Shown here piece after piece: positions 52,001 through 59,721 of a stretch of DNA of 64,000 nt. Below the pieces are notes generated by a model. It did not search any database. It was given only the letters and a program-made list of their open reading frames with translations, and had not been told where the DNA came from. Origin of the DNA: Pedobacter cryoconitis (GTDB taxonomy: Bacteria; Bacteroidota; Bacteroidia; Sphingobacteriales; Sphingobacteriaceae); assembly GCF_003259615.1 (NCBI RefSeq), contig NZ_QLLR01000006.1, positions 124,001-188,000 on the forward strand. The letters run 5' to 3'. Within the stretch, counting starts at the first letter, position 1; each line of letters starts with the position of its first letter. The position numbers and the translations under genes were made by a program.

Positions 52001-53477
52001 GTTTCCCGATGGTTATTTTATGTAAGGGATCAAAATCTGCATAGGTTGCAATTACCGTTGCTTCTGTTGGCCCATAAGTATTGACGATTCTAAGGCCGCT
52101 GCTGTGCCATGGCAGCAATAGTTCATGCGGACAGTTCTCTCCGCCAAGAATCAGCAGGCGTAACGATGGCAAAGGGTATTGCATCATCGAAAGCATAGTA
52201 GGTACGGTAGACAGTACCGTGAGCTGATGGGTTTCGATATAATCACTTAAATCTGCTCCCGAGTGCATAACGGCCTCCGAGACAGGAAATAAGGTAGCAC
52301 CTGACCGGAATGCAAGCCAGATTTCTTCTAAAGAGGCATCAAAGGCTACAGAGAAAACTTGTGCCACTTTATCCAGTGGGTTTAATTCAAATAAGCGATC
52401 TTCTCCTTTAACCAGGTTACTGATAGCTGCGTGAGAGATAATTACACCTTTAGGCCGTCCTGTGGAACCAGAGGTATAAATCATATAAGCGGGATCAGCA
52501 ACTGTAAGTGCTATTTCCGGAGCATCGCTATCATTTTGACGAATGGCAAATGAGTTGTCATCTACCAGGATTACTTCGCAGGAAAGTTTGAAACTGGCAG
52601 AGCAGGCTTCATCACTCAGTAAAAATTTAGCTCCGCAATCTTCGAGGATAAAACTCACCCTGTCTTCCGGGTAACCAATATCCAGGGGAACATAGGCTGC
52701 TCCTGCTTTAAGAATGGCAAGCATGGAAAGGTAGACTTCCGGTGAACGTTTGAGTAAAATCCCTACAAAATCACCCTTTTGTATACCTTTTGCAATTAAA
52801 CGGTTGGCCAGCTGGTTTGCGGCGAGGTTTAACTCCTGGTAACTTACCTGTCTGCTTCCGGCGTGAACCGCTTTGTTTTGAGGAAAGATTAAAGCGGTAC
52901 GTTCAAATATAGAGTGTAATAATTCAGGCGTTCCAACGGCGTTATCGATCAGACCGGTGTTAAAAATGATGAGTTGTTCCAGCTCCTGCTCATCCATAAA
53001 GGAGAGTTTGGAGATTTGTATCGCCGGATTTTCTGCTACTTGCTGTAATACGTTCAGAAAATGGCTGGGTGCTTGTTTAAAGACAGCGGCGTAAAATGCG
53101 GTGTCTTTACAGGTAAATTCTGCTGCAGCCACATCACCGTCTTCTATACGGATGACGCACTTATATTCATTGGCCTGATCGTCACTTTTCCAGTTGATTA
53201 TTACTGAAAAGTCATCGGCCTGCGTGCAGTTAAGGGTATCAATGCGGCTGGCAATATGATCACTTAAAACATTGAACTTCAATGAGCCATCTAATGGATA
53301 TTGAAGTTCAATTCCATTTTTAGCTGATCCAGTTTGCCCGTTTTCGCGAATGCTCAGTTCAATCTTTACTACATCGTTCAGATAGGCCTGATATTTATTC
53401 AACAGCACATAAACAGCTCCTGTAACAGCACTTAATAAGTTCAAAGTTTGTTTAGAAGGCCCGGTTAATTCATTCAT
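49011..53477 (-). CDS. Single-module NRPS with poly-lysine-synthetase-like C-terminus
   Basis: A 1488-residue enzyme. Residues 1-165 resemble the end of a condensation domain without the HHxxxDG motif. The adenylation domain (about 170-650) has YTSGSTGRPKG, FDASLEEIW, NTYGPTEATV, YRSGDLARF and GKVDR, followed by a carrier with the phosphopantetheine Ser723 in LGGHSLVAS. The rest holds about six membrane helices and three tandem left-handed beta-helix segments starting near residues 899, 1139 and 1382, each opening with MG-x-x-IGK or MGCDIGK. This is the layout of epsilon-poly-L-lysine synthetase and the family called 'NRPS terminal domain of unknown function'. By hand alignment the specificity code is D-A-E-S-I-G-T-V-I-K, which suggests a basic amino acid such as lysine. 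It is monocistronic. Confidence 0.88.
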   Translation of the reverse strand: MNELTGPSKQTLNLLSAVTGAVYVLLNKYQAYLNDVVKIELSIRENGQTGSAKNGIELQYPLDGSLKFNVLSDHIASRIDTLNCTQADDFSVIINWKSDDQANEYKCVIRIEDGDVAAAEFTCKDTAFYAAVFKQAPSHFLNVLQQVAENPAIQISKLSFMDEQELEQLIIFNTGLIDNAVGTPELLHSIFERTALIFPQNKAVHAGSRQVSYQELNLAANQLANRLIAKGIQKGDFVGILLKRSPEVYLSMLAILKAGAAYVPLDIGYPEDRVSFILEDCGAKFLLSDEACSASFKLSCEVILVDDNSFAIRQNDSDAPEIALTVADPAYMIYTSGSTGRPKGVIISHAAISNLVKGEDRLFELNPLDKVAQVFSVAFDASLEEIWLAFRSGATLFPVSEAVMHSGADLSDYIETHQLTVLSTVPTMLSMMQYPLPSLRLLILGGENCPHELLLPWHSSGLRIVNTYGPTEATVIATYADFDPLHKITIGKPAVNYTTYILDEQHLPVPIGVPGELCIGGPGLAIGYLHQPELTAEKFIQPAFPIADAAPACLYRSGDLARFNEQGNIEFLGRIDLQVKLRGYRIELSEIESQLLQIESIKNAVVTVKEDEQKVQRLVAYLILKGEADTFNEEGCKTQLKARLAPYMVPAVFVIMEAFPLLASGKVDRKLLPQPAKQYKTEGRKLVAARTPTETMLLDVWKKYFEPQEVSVTDDFFDLGGHSLVASMMVSELRKTGAAAQISVQDIYTCRSLEKLAAKISAIADDNEQLPKEKAEPTVRLKVSAGMKAFTSFLQLISVFIFFMIGSAGLMGPFVIRHFGSSTNVYDLLVYGVTGFSALFFSIIILSIIAKWVLIGKFKAGKYPLWGWYYLRFWIVKKLIDLSPIGILSGTPFLKWYFSLMGAKIGKRVFLGSDRIRVFDLLTIGDGSSISKESHLLGYKIEDGALVIGSLTIGENCFIGTRSVISPGAVMENGSGIGELSQLQPNTTIPAGAYWKGTPAVHIGPNKAAAPIKFSGQNKPMNFALYVAVLALTLGFVFVFPFGLSIPFIVVYYEVILSFGLGWAMLLSIPISAMYIIIYCASVALFKWLIIGKLKEEAFSMYSFKYIRKWAVDSLMNMSLTYFRSVYATIYLSSWLRLMGTRIGKATEISTVNQITTDLVKIGAGSFLADSVSLGSPEVHQGTMYLRQITIGNKTFIGNSAVISAGDTIGSNCLIGVLSTPPANIEKKYVNDSSWLGAPPMYLPKRQESVKFADDLTFRPTNKLYIQRGVIELFKITLPYAITSVILLLFYHLIDNYYDHSSRHIVYTLSLAPFLLLALIGASALITVLFKKVLIGTYKPSNQPLWSMFVWKNELVNSLCENMVYPLLVNTLLGTPFAPIFFRMMGCDIGKDVYMDTSEITEFDLVHIGDHVAINHMCTIQTHLFEDRVMKMAHLHIGDNCNLGAMSVVLYDSTIEEGATLQALSLVMKGETIPKQTQWAGSPAKFVK

Positions 53478-53898
53478 TTGTGTAGCAGCGTATTTAAAAT
53501 TCTTGGCTAAAATCAGTCTATAATCCCAATTGATATGGGATGTACAACTTAGTTGTTTTTTCTCTTATTACCATGCTCCTATTGCTAATAAATAGGATTT
53601 AAATCAATCTGGCCATTATTGTTTGCTTTTATACTTTACAAAAACCAGTCCTAATTTTTGGCATCAAATTGTTCAGTTTATCCTTTATACTGTTATCATT
53701 TTCACCAACTGTGTTATTGTAATTTCTTTATAGCCCTTTTGCCGGGACCAGCAGATCCAGCGTTTTAAAAAAGGGTGCAAAAATGAATAAAACAAATGAT
53801 AAAAAACAAGGTTAAAACAGGAACAAAACGCCTTTACCGGGCATTAATTGTAACAATTTACAAGAATAATTCTAATTATCTGATTGGATTACTTTTTA
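53478..53898. other. Gene-free interval upstream of the NRPS-like gene
   Basis: These 421 AT-rich bases carry no supported coding frame and no clear TAnnTTTG box on the minus strand. They must contain the promoter of the NRPS-like gene and the end of the GH43 transcript. The one pattern is a direct repeat at the extreme right (next entry). Confidence 0.5.
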
Positions 53899-53920
53899 TC
53901 ATTTGATTGGATTGCTTTTT
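53881..53920. repeat. Tandem duplication at the GH43 stop codon
   Basis: TGATTGGATT-A-CTTTTTATC (53881-53900) and TGATTGGATT-G-CTTTTTACG (53904-53923) repeat almost exactly. The second copy encodes the last residues of GH43 (KSNPIK), and the first lies just after the stop and would encode KSNPI again. Confidence 0.6.
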
Positions 53921-54879
53921 ACGCCTTCAAATGTAATCTGCACTGGTTTAATTAAGCCGTTGGCATCAAATTCCATTTTATCAATGCAGGTTACGCGGTG
54001 GTTTCCATTGCTCTCACTTAATGGTCTTCTATGATAAACGATATAATAGTCATCGGTTTGAGGGTGTTTGATCACAGAGTGATGGCCTGCACCAGTGGCA
54101 ACTTTTGGATCTTGTTTGAGTATTTTGTCTACTCTTTTGAATGGTCCCATCGGGGAATCTGCAACTGCATAGGCGACTGAGTAATCAGGGCCTGTCCATC
54201 CTCCTTCTGACCACATGAAGTAGTATTTTCCATTCCTGATAAACATATAAGGGCCTTCTACATATCCCTGAGGAGTAATTTCTTTAAATAATTTGCCATC
54301 TTCAAATGGGATAAAACCCGTAAAGTCAGGTTTCATTTTTCCGATATTACAGTGTCCCCATCCTCCGTATATCAAATAATACTGACCGTCTTTATCTTTA
54401 AATATAAACTGGTCGATAGGCTGGGCACCGTTATAAAATTTATCAATTAATGGTTTTCCGAGGTAATCTTTAAAAGGGCCTTCGGGTTTATCGGACACAC
54501 CGATCCCAATCCCTCCTGTTTCCTGATCACTTTGTATATCATTTGCACCAAAAAAGAGATAATATTTATTGTCTTTTTTGGTAATGGAGGGTGCCCATAC
54601 TGCTTTTTTTGCCCACTTAAAATTAGCAGTATCAAGAACATGTTCATGTTTTTTCCAGGTCACAAGGTCTGATGATGAAAAAGCATCCATAAATACTTGT
54701 TCTTCATATTTAGCGGAATAAGTTGGATATACCCAGAATTTATTATCAAAAACTATGGCTTCGGGGTCTGCATACCAGCCTTGAAAAATCGGGTTACCGG
54801 AAGTTTTAACTGGTTTTTTCTGCGCAAATAGGCAAGTTCCGAAAGCTGAACATGCGAGAAGGATCAAAATACGTTTCAT
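53899..54879 (-). CDS. GH43-family glycoside hydrolase
   Basis: A 326-residue secreted enzyme with a five-bladed beta-propeller. Signal peptide to about residue 20 (LACSAFGTCLFAQ). The catalytic residues are Asp38 (WYADPEAIVF, base), Asp156 (QPIDQFIF, pKa modulator) and Glu208 (YVEGPYMF, acid). Family members act on arabinan, arabinoxylan or xylo-oligosaccharides; the exact substrate is not readable. It has no carbohydrate-binding module. A tandem repeat of the last codons follows the stop. It is divergent from a VOC-family gene, with a repeat-rich leader (GGTTATTG motifs, 54880-54940). Confidence 0.92.
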   Translation of the reverse strand: MKRILILLACSAFGTCLFAQKKPVKTSGNPIFQGWYADPEAIVFDNKFWVYPTYSAKYEEQVFMDAFSSSDLVTWKKHEHVLDTANFKWAKKAVWAPSITKKDNKYYLFFGANDIQSDQETGGIGIGVSDKPEGPFKDYLGKPLIDKFYNGAQPIDQFIFKDKDGQYYLIYGGWGHCNIGKMKPDFTGFIPFEDGKLFKEITPQGYVEGPYMFIRNGKYYFMWSEGGWTGPDYSVAYAVADSPMGPFKRVDKILKQDPKVATGAGHHSVIKHPQTDDYYIVYHRRPLSESNGNHRVTCIDKMEFDANGLIKPVQITFEGVKSNPIK

Positions 54880-55089
54880 GGTTGTGGTTCTTGGTTGTAG
54901 TTATTGGTTATTGTTTCTTGGTTATTGTCTCAGCCTTAAGGGCACGATTTCCCCTGTTAAATGTCTCTTTTCCCCCTTTATTAAATCAAATTACTAAGGT
55001 ATATTTAAACTTTAAACGGGCTTAGCTACTATTCTCCCTAATGTATGGCTAAATAAATTAAAATTAATTAACCACCAAATATATTACGT

Positions 55090-55551
55090 ATGAAAAAAAT
55101 AACCCCATTTTTATGGTTTGACAACAATCTGGAGGAGGCCATTCATTTCTACACTTCCATCTTTAAAAATTCAGTGATTCAAAACATTTCTTATCATGGA
55201 GAGGGTGGCCCTATGCCAAAAGGTTCAGTGATGTCTGCTTCTTTTCATCTGGATGGACAGGATTTCCTGGGAATGAACGGCGGGCCTATGTTTGCTTTCA
55301 CCCCGGCAATTTCTCTATTTGTAAACTGTCATTCACAACAAGAAATAGATGAGTTTTGGGAAAAGTTATCAGAAGGGGGAGAAAAATCAAGGTGCGGCTG
55401 GCTTAAAGATAAATTTGGGTTATCATGGCAGATTGTGCCTGCTGATTTAAGCAGATTATTAAATCATAATGATCCTGAAAAGGCTGCCAGAGTGATGAGC
55501 GCAATGATGAAAATGGATAAACTTGACATGCAGGTATTGAAAGATGCTTAG
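55090..55551 (+). CDS. VOC-family protein (PhnB-like)
   Basis: A 153-residue cytosolic protein with two beta-alpha-beta-beta-beta units of the vicinal-oxygen-chelate fold. The N-terminal ITPFLWFDNNLEEAIHFYTSIF and the C-terminal GWLKDKFGLSWQIVP with a long helical tail (DPEKAARVMSAMMKM) match the PhnB / '3-demethylubiquinone methyltransferase-like' group, whose members often have no known activity. It lacks a clear set of metal ligands. It is monocistronic and followed by a hairpin at 55606-55632. Confidence 0.9.
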   Translation: MKKITPFLWFDNNLEEAIHFYTSIFKNSVIQNISYHGEGGPMPKGSVMSASFHLDGQDFLGMNGGPMFAFTPAISLFVNCHSQQEIDEFWEKLSEGGEKSRCGWLKDKFGLSWQIVPADLSRLLNHNDPEKAARVMSAMMKMDKLDMQVLKDA

Positions 55552-55605
55552 CCAATGTTGAGATACGCTTAAACGGAAGTATACTAATCTGTATAAATGA
55601 AATTC

Positions 55606-55632
55606 AGGGTTAGGGTATCAGACCTTAACCCT
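55606..55632 (+). terminator. Terminator of the VOC gene
   Basis: AGGGTTAGGGT pairs with ACCTTAACCCT with one mismatch and a five-base loop, 55 bases after the stop codon. Confidence 0.6.
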
Positions 55633-55732
55633 TTGTGTAAAAACAGCAATAACTGGTTTATAATAACAGCCAGTTCTGAATAGGTATTGTTCCATTATCT
55701 GGTATCTTCCATTAATGGCTTCTTCCAACAAG

Positions 55733-56227
55733 CTAAACAGGGTACCTCCCCATATTACTTTCTTTTTCTTTTTGTATTCTTTGTAATTCTTCTACATCGG
55801 CTTTATCCTTCAACCTACCAGTATTAAATTTCGACAGTACTAAATCGTTAAGGTGAAGAAACGGAACTTTTACGCCATCAACATCTGCAATAATTTTTCT
55901 CTGATCTGCGTGTTCAAACTCTATCATGCTAATTCTGGTTAAAAAATCTACTTTTTCGGGTTCGTCCCACATTGAAAAGACAATATATTTTGTAAAATCC
56001 AGTTCAGCAATATGTTGTATATCCTCTTCATCAAAGTCCATTTGTTTTAGAACATCTAACAATTTCAATTTATTTAAGTTGTCTGGTTTTAGCCATAAAT
56101 CCACATCGCCAGTACTTCTTGCATAGCCATGAAATATTACAGAATAACCACCAATTATAATAAAATCAACATCCTTTAATAAAAGTTCTTTTAATAAGTC
56201 CTGATGTTTTTCTATAAACAAATTCAT
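55733..56227 (-). CDS. Nucleotidyltransferase-fold protein
   Basis: A 164-residue protein with the minimal nucleotidyltransferase signature: GGYSVIFHGYARSTGDVDLWL (the GG...GD.D pattern with two metal-binding Asp), plus a third acidic residue in KVDFLTRI. The rest (LDVLKQMDFDEEDIQHIAELDF, VPFLHLNDLVLSKFNTGRLKDKADVEEL) is typical of stand-alone members related to MNT and AbiEii-type domains. The start overlaps the stop of a 67-residue partner by four bases (ATGA). The pair resembles toxin-antitoxin or abortive-infection modules, but the same pair also occurs as an ordinary chromosomal gene, so the role is open. The last residues (NMGRYPV) have an odd composition. Confidence 0.8.
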   Translation of the reverse strand: MNLFIEKHQDLLKELLLKDVDFIIIGGYSVIFHGYARSTGDVDLWLKPDNLNKLKLLDVLKQMDFDEEDIQHIAELDFTKYIVFSMWDEPEKVDFLTRISMIEFEHADQRKIIADVDGVKVPFLHLNDLVLSKFNTGRLKDKADVEELQRIQKEKESNMGRYPV

Positions 56228-56427
56228 CCGGAAGTTATTATTCTAATTTTACCTGTAGCACTTCTGTTCTTTAAGTCTTCTCTGCTTACTTGATATACAC
56301 GTAAAATAAGCTCAACTGTATGCCTTAAACGATCAACAGGTGATTGCTTGATAATGTCCTGAATTTCGTTTTTCTTAGCTTCTTCAAATGTATTGAAGAT
56401 TCTTATTCTGTCTTTTACCTTATTCAT
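56224..56427 (-). CDS. Small partner of the nucleotidyltransferase
   Basis: A 67-residue basic, helical protein: KDRIRIFNTFEEAKKNEIQDIIKQSPVDRLRHTVELILRVY. This 'F.TFEEA...E...SP..RL..T..LI..VY' pattern is that of small genes found just upstream of nucleotidyltransferase genes. It contains no clear DNA-binding motif. The coding overlap of four bases with the next gene (ATGA) shows translational coupling. If the pair is a toxin-antitoxin module, this would be the smaller partner. Confidence 0.7.
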   Translation of the reverse strand: MNKVKDRIRIFNTFEEAKKNEIQDIIKQSPVDRLRHTVELILRVYQVSREDLKNRSATGKIRIITSG

Positions 56428-56584
56428 CGCAGTATCATTTAGCCTTTGAATCAGATGTAAATATATCTATTTAAACCTAAAAAACGATAGCTAGTAATAA
56501 CCTCATTAAGAGGTGTAGATACGACATCTAAGTTTTCACTTTAAATCTCACTAACAAAGTTTTTTAAATACCTCAGTTAAAAAA

Positions 56585-56624
56585 AAAGGCCATATACTCC
56601 TTGATGAAGAGACATATAGCCTTT
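56585..56624 (-). terminator. Terminator of the quaternary-amine transporter operon
   Basis: On the minus strand AAAGGCTATAT pairs with ATATGGCCTTT (one mismatch) and is followed by a long T run. It lies about 75 bases after the ProX stop codon. Confidence 0.75.
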
Positions 56625-56699
56625 GATTGTAATGATGTTTATGATAATGGAACGACCATTGGATTGTTTATTAGAATGAAACAACCATCAGGTTATCTG

Positions 56700-57566
56700 C
56701 TATTTTACAGATTCAGTCTTTAAAAAAGAACTCATTCTAACTGAGAATTCCTCGTTAGCTGTCAGCCATTTTTCAATCGCTGCTTTTTCATCATCAGCTC
56801 CTTTAAGTGCTGCCATTAGTGAACCTAATTGTGCATCGTCTAACTGAAAGTTTCTGAAAAACGAAGTCACCTGCGGGTTTAATTTCACAAAGTCTTTATT
56901 GGCAACAGTTTGTAAAGTTTCAACCTTTCCAAAAACACCTTTTGGGTCAGCTAAAAACTTAAGTTTATAAGTACTGAATATATAGTGTGGTGACCAGCCG
57001 GTAATAACTACTGGTTTCTTTGCATCTATACTTTTTTTCAAAATAGCCAGCATCGCAGCCTCACTTGCAGATTGTAGTTCAAACTTCAATTTGTAGTCTT
57101 TAATGGCTAACTCTGCTTTATTCATAATTCCTGCACCTGCATCAATTCCTGTAATTTTGCCACCAAAAAGTGCAGCATTTGCATTCAGTTCTTCAATACT
57201 GTTTACTTTCACATACTCAGGAACAACTAATCCGATACGGGCATTGGCATAGTTAGTACCCAAAACTTCCAGTTTTGCGCCAAACTTATCCATATATTCT
57301 TTGTGTGTAACTGGCATCCAGGCATCCATAAAGACATCTGCATCCCCTCCTGCTACTGCTGCAAAAATTGGTGCAACATCAGCATTTTTCAATTCTACAG
57401 TATAACCTTCTTTTTCCAGTAATACTTTTGATAACTGAGTCATAGCAACACCTTCTGCCCAGTTTACATAACCTATAGTCACTTTTTTATTGTTCGCAGC
57501 TCCTCCACAAGAGTAAAGTGTGGTTGCTGTCAGTGCTATTAATAATCCGCTAATTACTTTCTTCAT
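56700..57566 (-). CDS. proX: Quaternary-amine ABC transporter, substrate-binding lipoprotein
   Basis: About 288 residues. The lipoprotein signal ends at Cys in TATTLYSC, followed by GGAAN. The mature protein matches OpuAC/ProX: VTIGYVNWAEGVAMTQLSKVLLEKEGYTVEL, DVFMDAWMPVTHKEY, ITGWSPHYIF, with Trp/Tyr residues (NWAE, DAWM, WSPHY) that can form the aromatic cage for a trimethylammonium group. It binds glycine betaine, carnitine or choline in the periplasm and hands it to the ProW permease. I start at the ATG at 57566 (MKKVISGLL); the frame is open 33 bases further. It is the last gene of the operon. Confidence 0.92.
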   Translation of the reverse strand: MKKVISGLLIALTATTLYSCGGAANNKKVTIGYVNWAEGVAMTQLSKVLLEKEGYTVELKNADVAPIFAAVAGGDADVFMDAWMPVTHKEYMDKFGAKLEVLGTNYANARIGLVVPEYVKVNSIEELNANAALFGGKITGIDAGAGIMNKAELAIKDYKLKFELQSASEAAMLAILKKSIDAKKPVVITGWSPHYIFSTYKLKFLADPKGVFGKVETLQTVANKDFVKLNPQVTSFFRNFQLDDAQLGSLMAALKGADDEKAAIEKWLTANEEFSVRMSSFLKTESVK

Positions 57567-57633
57567 TTGAATAGATTTATTTTTTCGATTTAATATCATT
57601 AATAAGTTTTTAAGAGCGCTTTGGAATATAAGC

Positions 57634-58464
57634 TTAGGCTATATTTCTCTTTTTAGTATTCCCAAAGGATTGTGTAATACGGTCCAGGATAATTGCCAGG
57701 ATCACTACTGCGATACCACCTTCAAACCCTAGTCCTATTTTCAATTGTGTAATCCCTTTTAAGACCACTTCACCTAATCCTCCGGCCGCAATCATTGCTG
57801 AAATAACAACCATTGAAAGTGCCATCATAATCGTTTGGTTCACTCCTGCCAGTATGGTAGGTAAGGCCAAAGGCAATTCTACTTTAAAAAGCAGTTGTCT
57901 TGGTGTAGCCCCGAATGAACGGGTTGCTTCTACAATTTCTTTAGGCACCTGACTGATGCCCAGGGTAGTTAAACGAACTGCAGGAGGCATCGCAAATATA
58001 ATAGTCGCAAATGCTCCAGGCACTTTTCCCAAACCAAAGAACAATACTGCAGGAATCAGGTAAACAAAGGCAGGCATCGTTTGCATTAAGTCGAGAACAG
58101 GTCGCATAATTTTTCCCGCCAAAGGATTTTTAGCAGCCCAGATTCCCATCGGTACGCCCATGAGCAGTGCAATAAAGGCAGCAGAAAGAATCAGCGCTAA
58201 GGTAGCCATCGTTTGTCCCCAGTAGCCCATTGCCCAGATCAGGGTTAAGCCTAAAATGGTAAATATAGTTACACCTAAACCTGTACGTTTCCAGGCCAGG
58301 AAAGCAACCAGTAAAATGATGATATAAAATGGAGGGAACATCAATACCCATTCAACGGAGTCCACAACGGAAATCACGATAATCTTTATTATATTAAATA
58401 AGGCTCCAAAATTGCTGGTAAGCCAGTTTATAAATTCTTCTATATAAGGTCCTATATGTATCAT
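57634..58464 (-). CDS. proW: Quaternary-amine ABC transporter, permease
   Basis: A 276-residue inner-membrane permease of the OpuAB/ProW type. The ABC permease coupling motif is ATRSFGATPRQLLFKVELPLALPTILAGVNQTIMMALSMVVISAMIAAGGLGEVV, and about six or seven helices are predicted. The phrase PAFVYLIPAVLFFGLGKVPGAFATIIFAMPPAVRLTTLGISQVP is typical of glycine-betaine permeases. It begins one base after the ProV stop, so translation is coupled. It forms the channel for osmoprotectant uptake with ProV and ProX. Confidence 0.94.
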   Translation of the reverse strand: MIHIGPYIEEFINWLTSNFGALFNIIKIIVISVVDSVEWVLMFPPFYIIILLVAFLAWKRTGLGVTIFTILGLTLIWAMGYWGQTMATLALILSAAFIALLMGVPMGIWAAKNPLAGKIMRPVLDLMQTMPAFVYLIPAVLFFGLGKVPGAFATIIFAMPPAVRLTTLGISQVPKEIVEATRSFGATPRQLLFKVELPLALPTILAGVNQTIMMALSMVVISAMIAAGGLGEVVLKGITQLKIGLGFEGGIAVVILAIILDRITQSFGNTKKRNIA

Positions 58465-58465
58465 A

Positions 58466-59704
58466 TTATATTACTTCGTTTTGTAAGTTATCAATTGAGT
58501 TTCCAGTTACATTTTCCCAGGAAGTTCCTGTAGTCTCTATCAAAAGAGAAGTTTGTGCAACGATTCCAAGCAGTTTATTGGTTTCTCTGTCAATAATTGG
58601 CACTGCTCTTCCATTTTCTGCAATAAATGGAAGCATTTGTTCCACTGTAGTTTCCGGGTATGCAACAGGTACGTCTTTGACAATAGCCATTTCTATGGTT
58701 TGGTGTCCTTTGGCTTTAAGCTCCAGAATATCTTTCAGGTAAACAAAACCAAGAAAATGTTTGTCTACCGAAACTGCTGGTAGCGACGTTAATCCTGAAG
58801 AACGCATCTTTCTCAAACTACCCTCTACCCCATCTTTTTTGAAAATCGCAACAGTAGGTTTTTCAAATAGCAAGCTTGCTGCAGTTATAATTGATTTACG
58901 GTCCACTTTTTCTACAAAAGAGGACACATATTCATCTGCCGGATTGGTTAAAATATCTTCAGGAGTACCAATCTGGATCACTTCGCCATCTTTCATAATG
59001 GCAATACGGTCACCAAGACGGATCGCCTCATCAAGATCATGTGTAATAAAAACAATTGTTTTGTGCATTTTTTCCTGCAGATCAATCAGCTCATCTTGCA
59101 TTTGTGTACGGATCAGCGGGTCCAGTGCAGAAAAGGCTTCATCCATTAACAGGATCTCGGGGTCATTCGCTAGGGCACGGGCCAAACCGACACGTTGCTG
59201 CATCCCACCTGAAAGTTCTGAAGTGTTCTGATTTTCATATCCTTTCAGACTCACCATTTCAATAACTTCCTGAGCTTTTGCTTCACGTTGTTCTTTTGGA
59301 ATATCCTGTAGTTCCAGACCAAACGCCACATTTTCAAGGACCGTACGGTGAGGTAACAGACCAAAGTTCTGGAAAACCATGGCCATTTCTTTTTTACGAA
59401 CGTTCTGCAATTCCTTGTCTCCAAGGCTTGTGATATTTACATCGTTTAAAATAACACTGCCTGAAGTGGGTTCAATTAACCTGTTCAGACATCTTAACAA
59501 ACTAGATTTACCACTACCTGATAAACCCATAATTACAAAGAATTCGCCTTTTTCTATATTAAAACTGGCATTTTTTACCGCAACTGTACATCCTGTTTCT
59601 TTCAGGATCTCTGCTTTGGTTTTCCCTTGTTTCAATAGTGTGAGTGCCTCCTCTTTTTCTTTCCCGAATATGAGTGTAAGGTCTTCTATCTTAAGTTTAG
59701 ACAT
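58466..59704 (-). CDS. proV: Quaternary-amine ABC transporter, ATP-binding protein with CBS domains
   Basis: A 412-residue ATPase. Walker A GLSGSGKS (60-67), Q-loop in [24 protein letters not shown], signature [16 protein letters not shown] and Walker [13 protein letters not shown] are complete. The C-terminal third (about 285-400) holds tandem CBS domains ([59 protein letters not shown]), which in OpuA sense ionic strength and gate transport. The N-terminal extension ([26 protein letters not shown]) is typical of ProV. The gene lies 17 bases after the porin gene and one base before the permease gene. Confidence 0.94.
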   Translation of the reverse strand: MSKLKIEDLTLIFGKEKEEALTLLKQGKTKAEILKETGCTVAVKNASFNIEKGEFFVIMGLSGSGKSSLLRCLNRLIEPTSGSVILNDVNITSLGDKELQNVRKKEMAMVFQNFGLLPHRTVLENVAFGLELQDIPKEQREAKAQEVIEMVSLKGYENQNTSELSGGMQQRVGLARALANDPEILLMDEAFSALDPLIRTQMQDELIDLQEKMHKTIVFITHDLDEAIRLGDRIAIMKDGEVIQIGTPEDILTNPADEYVSSFVEKVDRKSIITAASLLFEKPTVAIFKKDGVEGSLRKMRSSGLTSLPAVSVDKHFLGFVYLKDILELKAKGHQTIEMAIVKDVPVAYPETTVEQMLPFIAENGRAVPIIDRETNKLLGIVAQTSLLIETTGTSWENVTGNSIDNLQNEVI

Positions 59705-59721
59705 AGTATAGATGTTTTACG

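Noticed and set aside
58761..59231. Long antisense open frame inside proV (156 codons)
   Set aside because: It lies wholly inside a conserved ATPase gene, has no recognisable product and reflects codon bias of the other strand.
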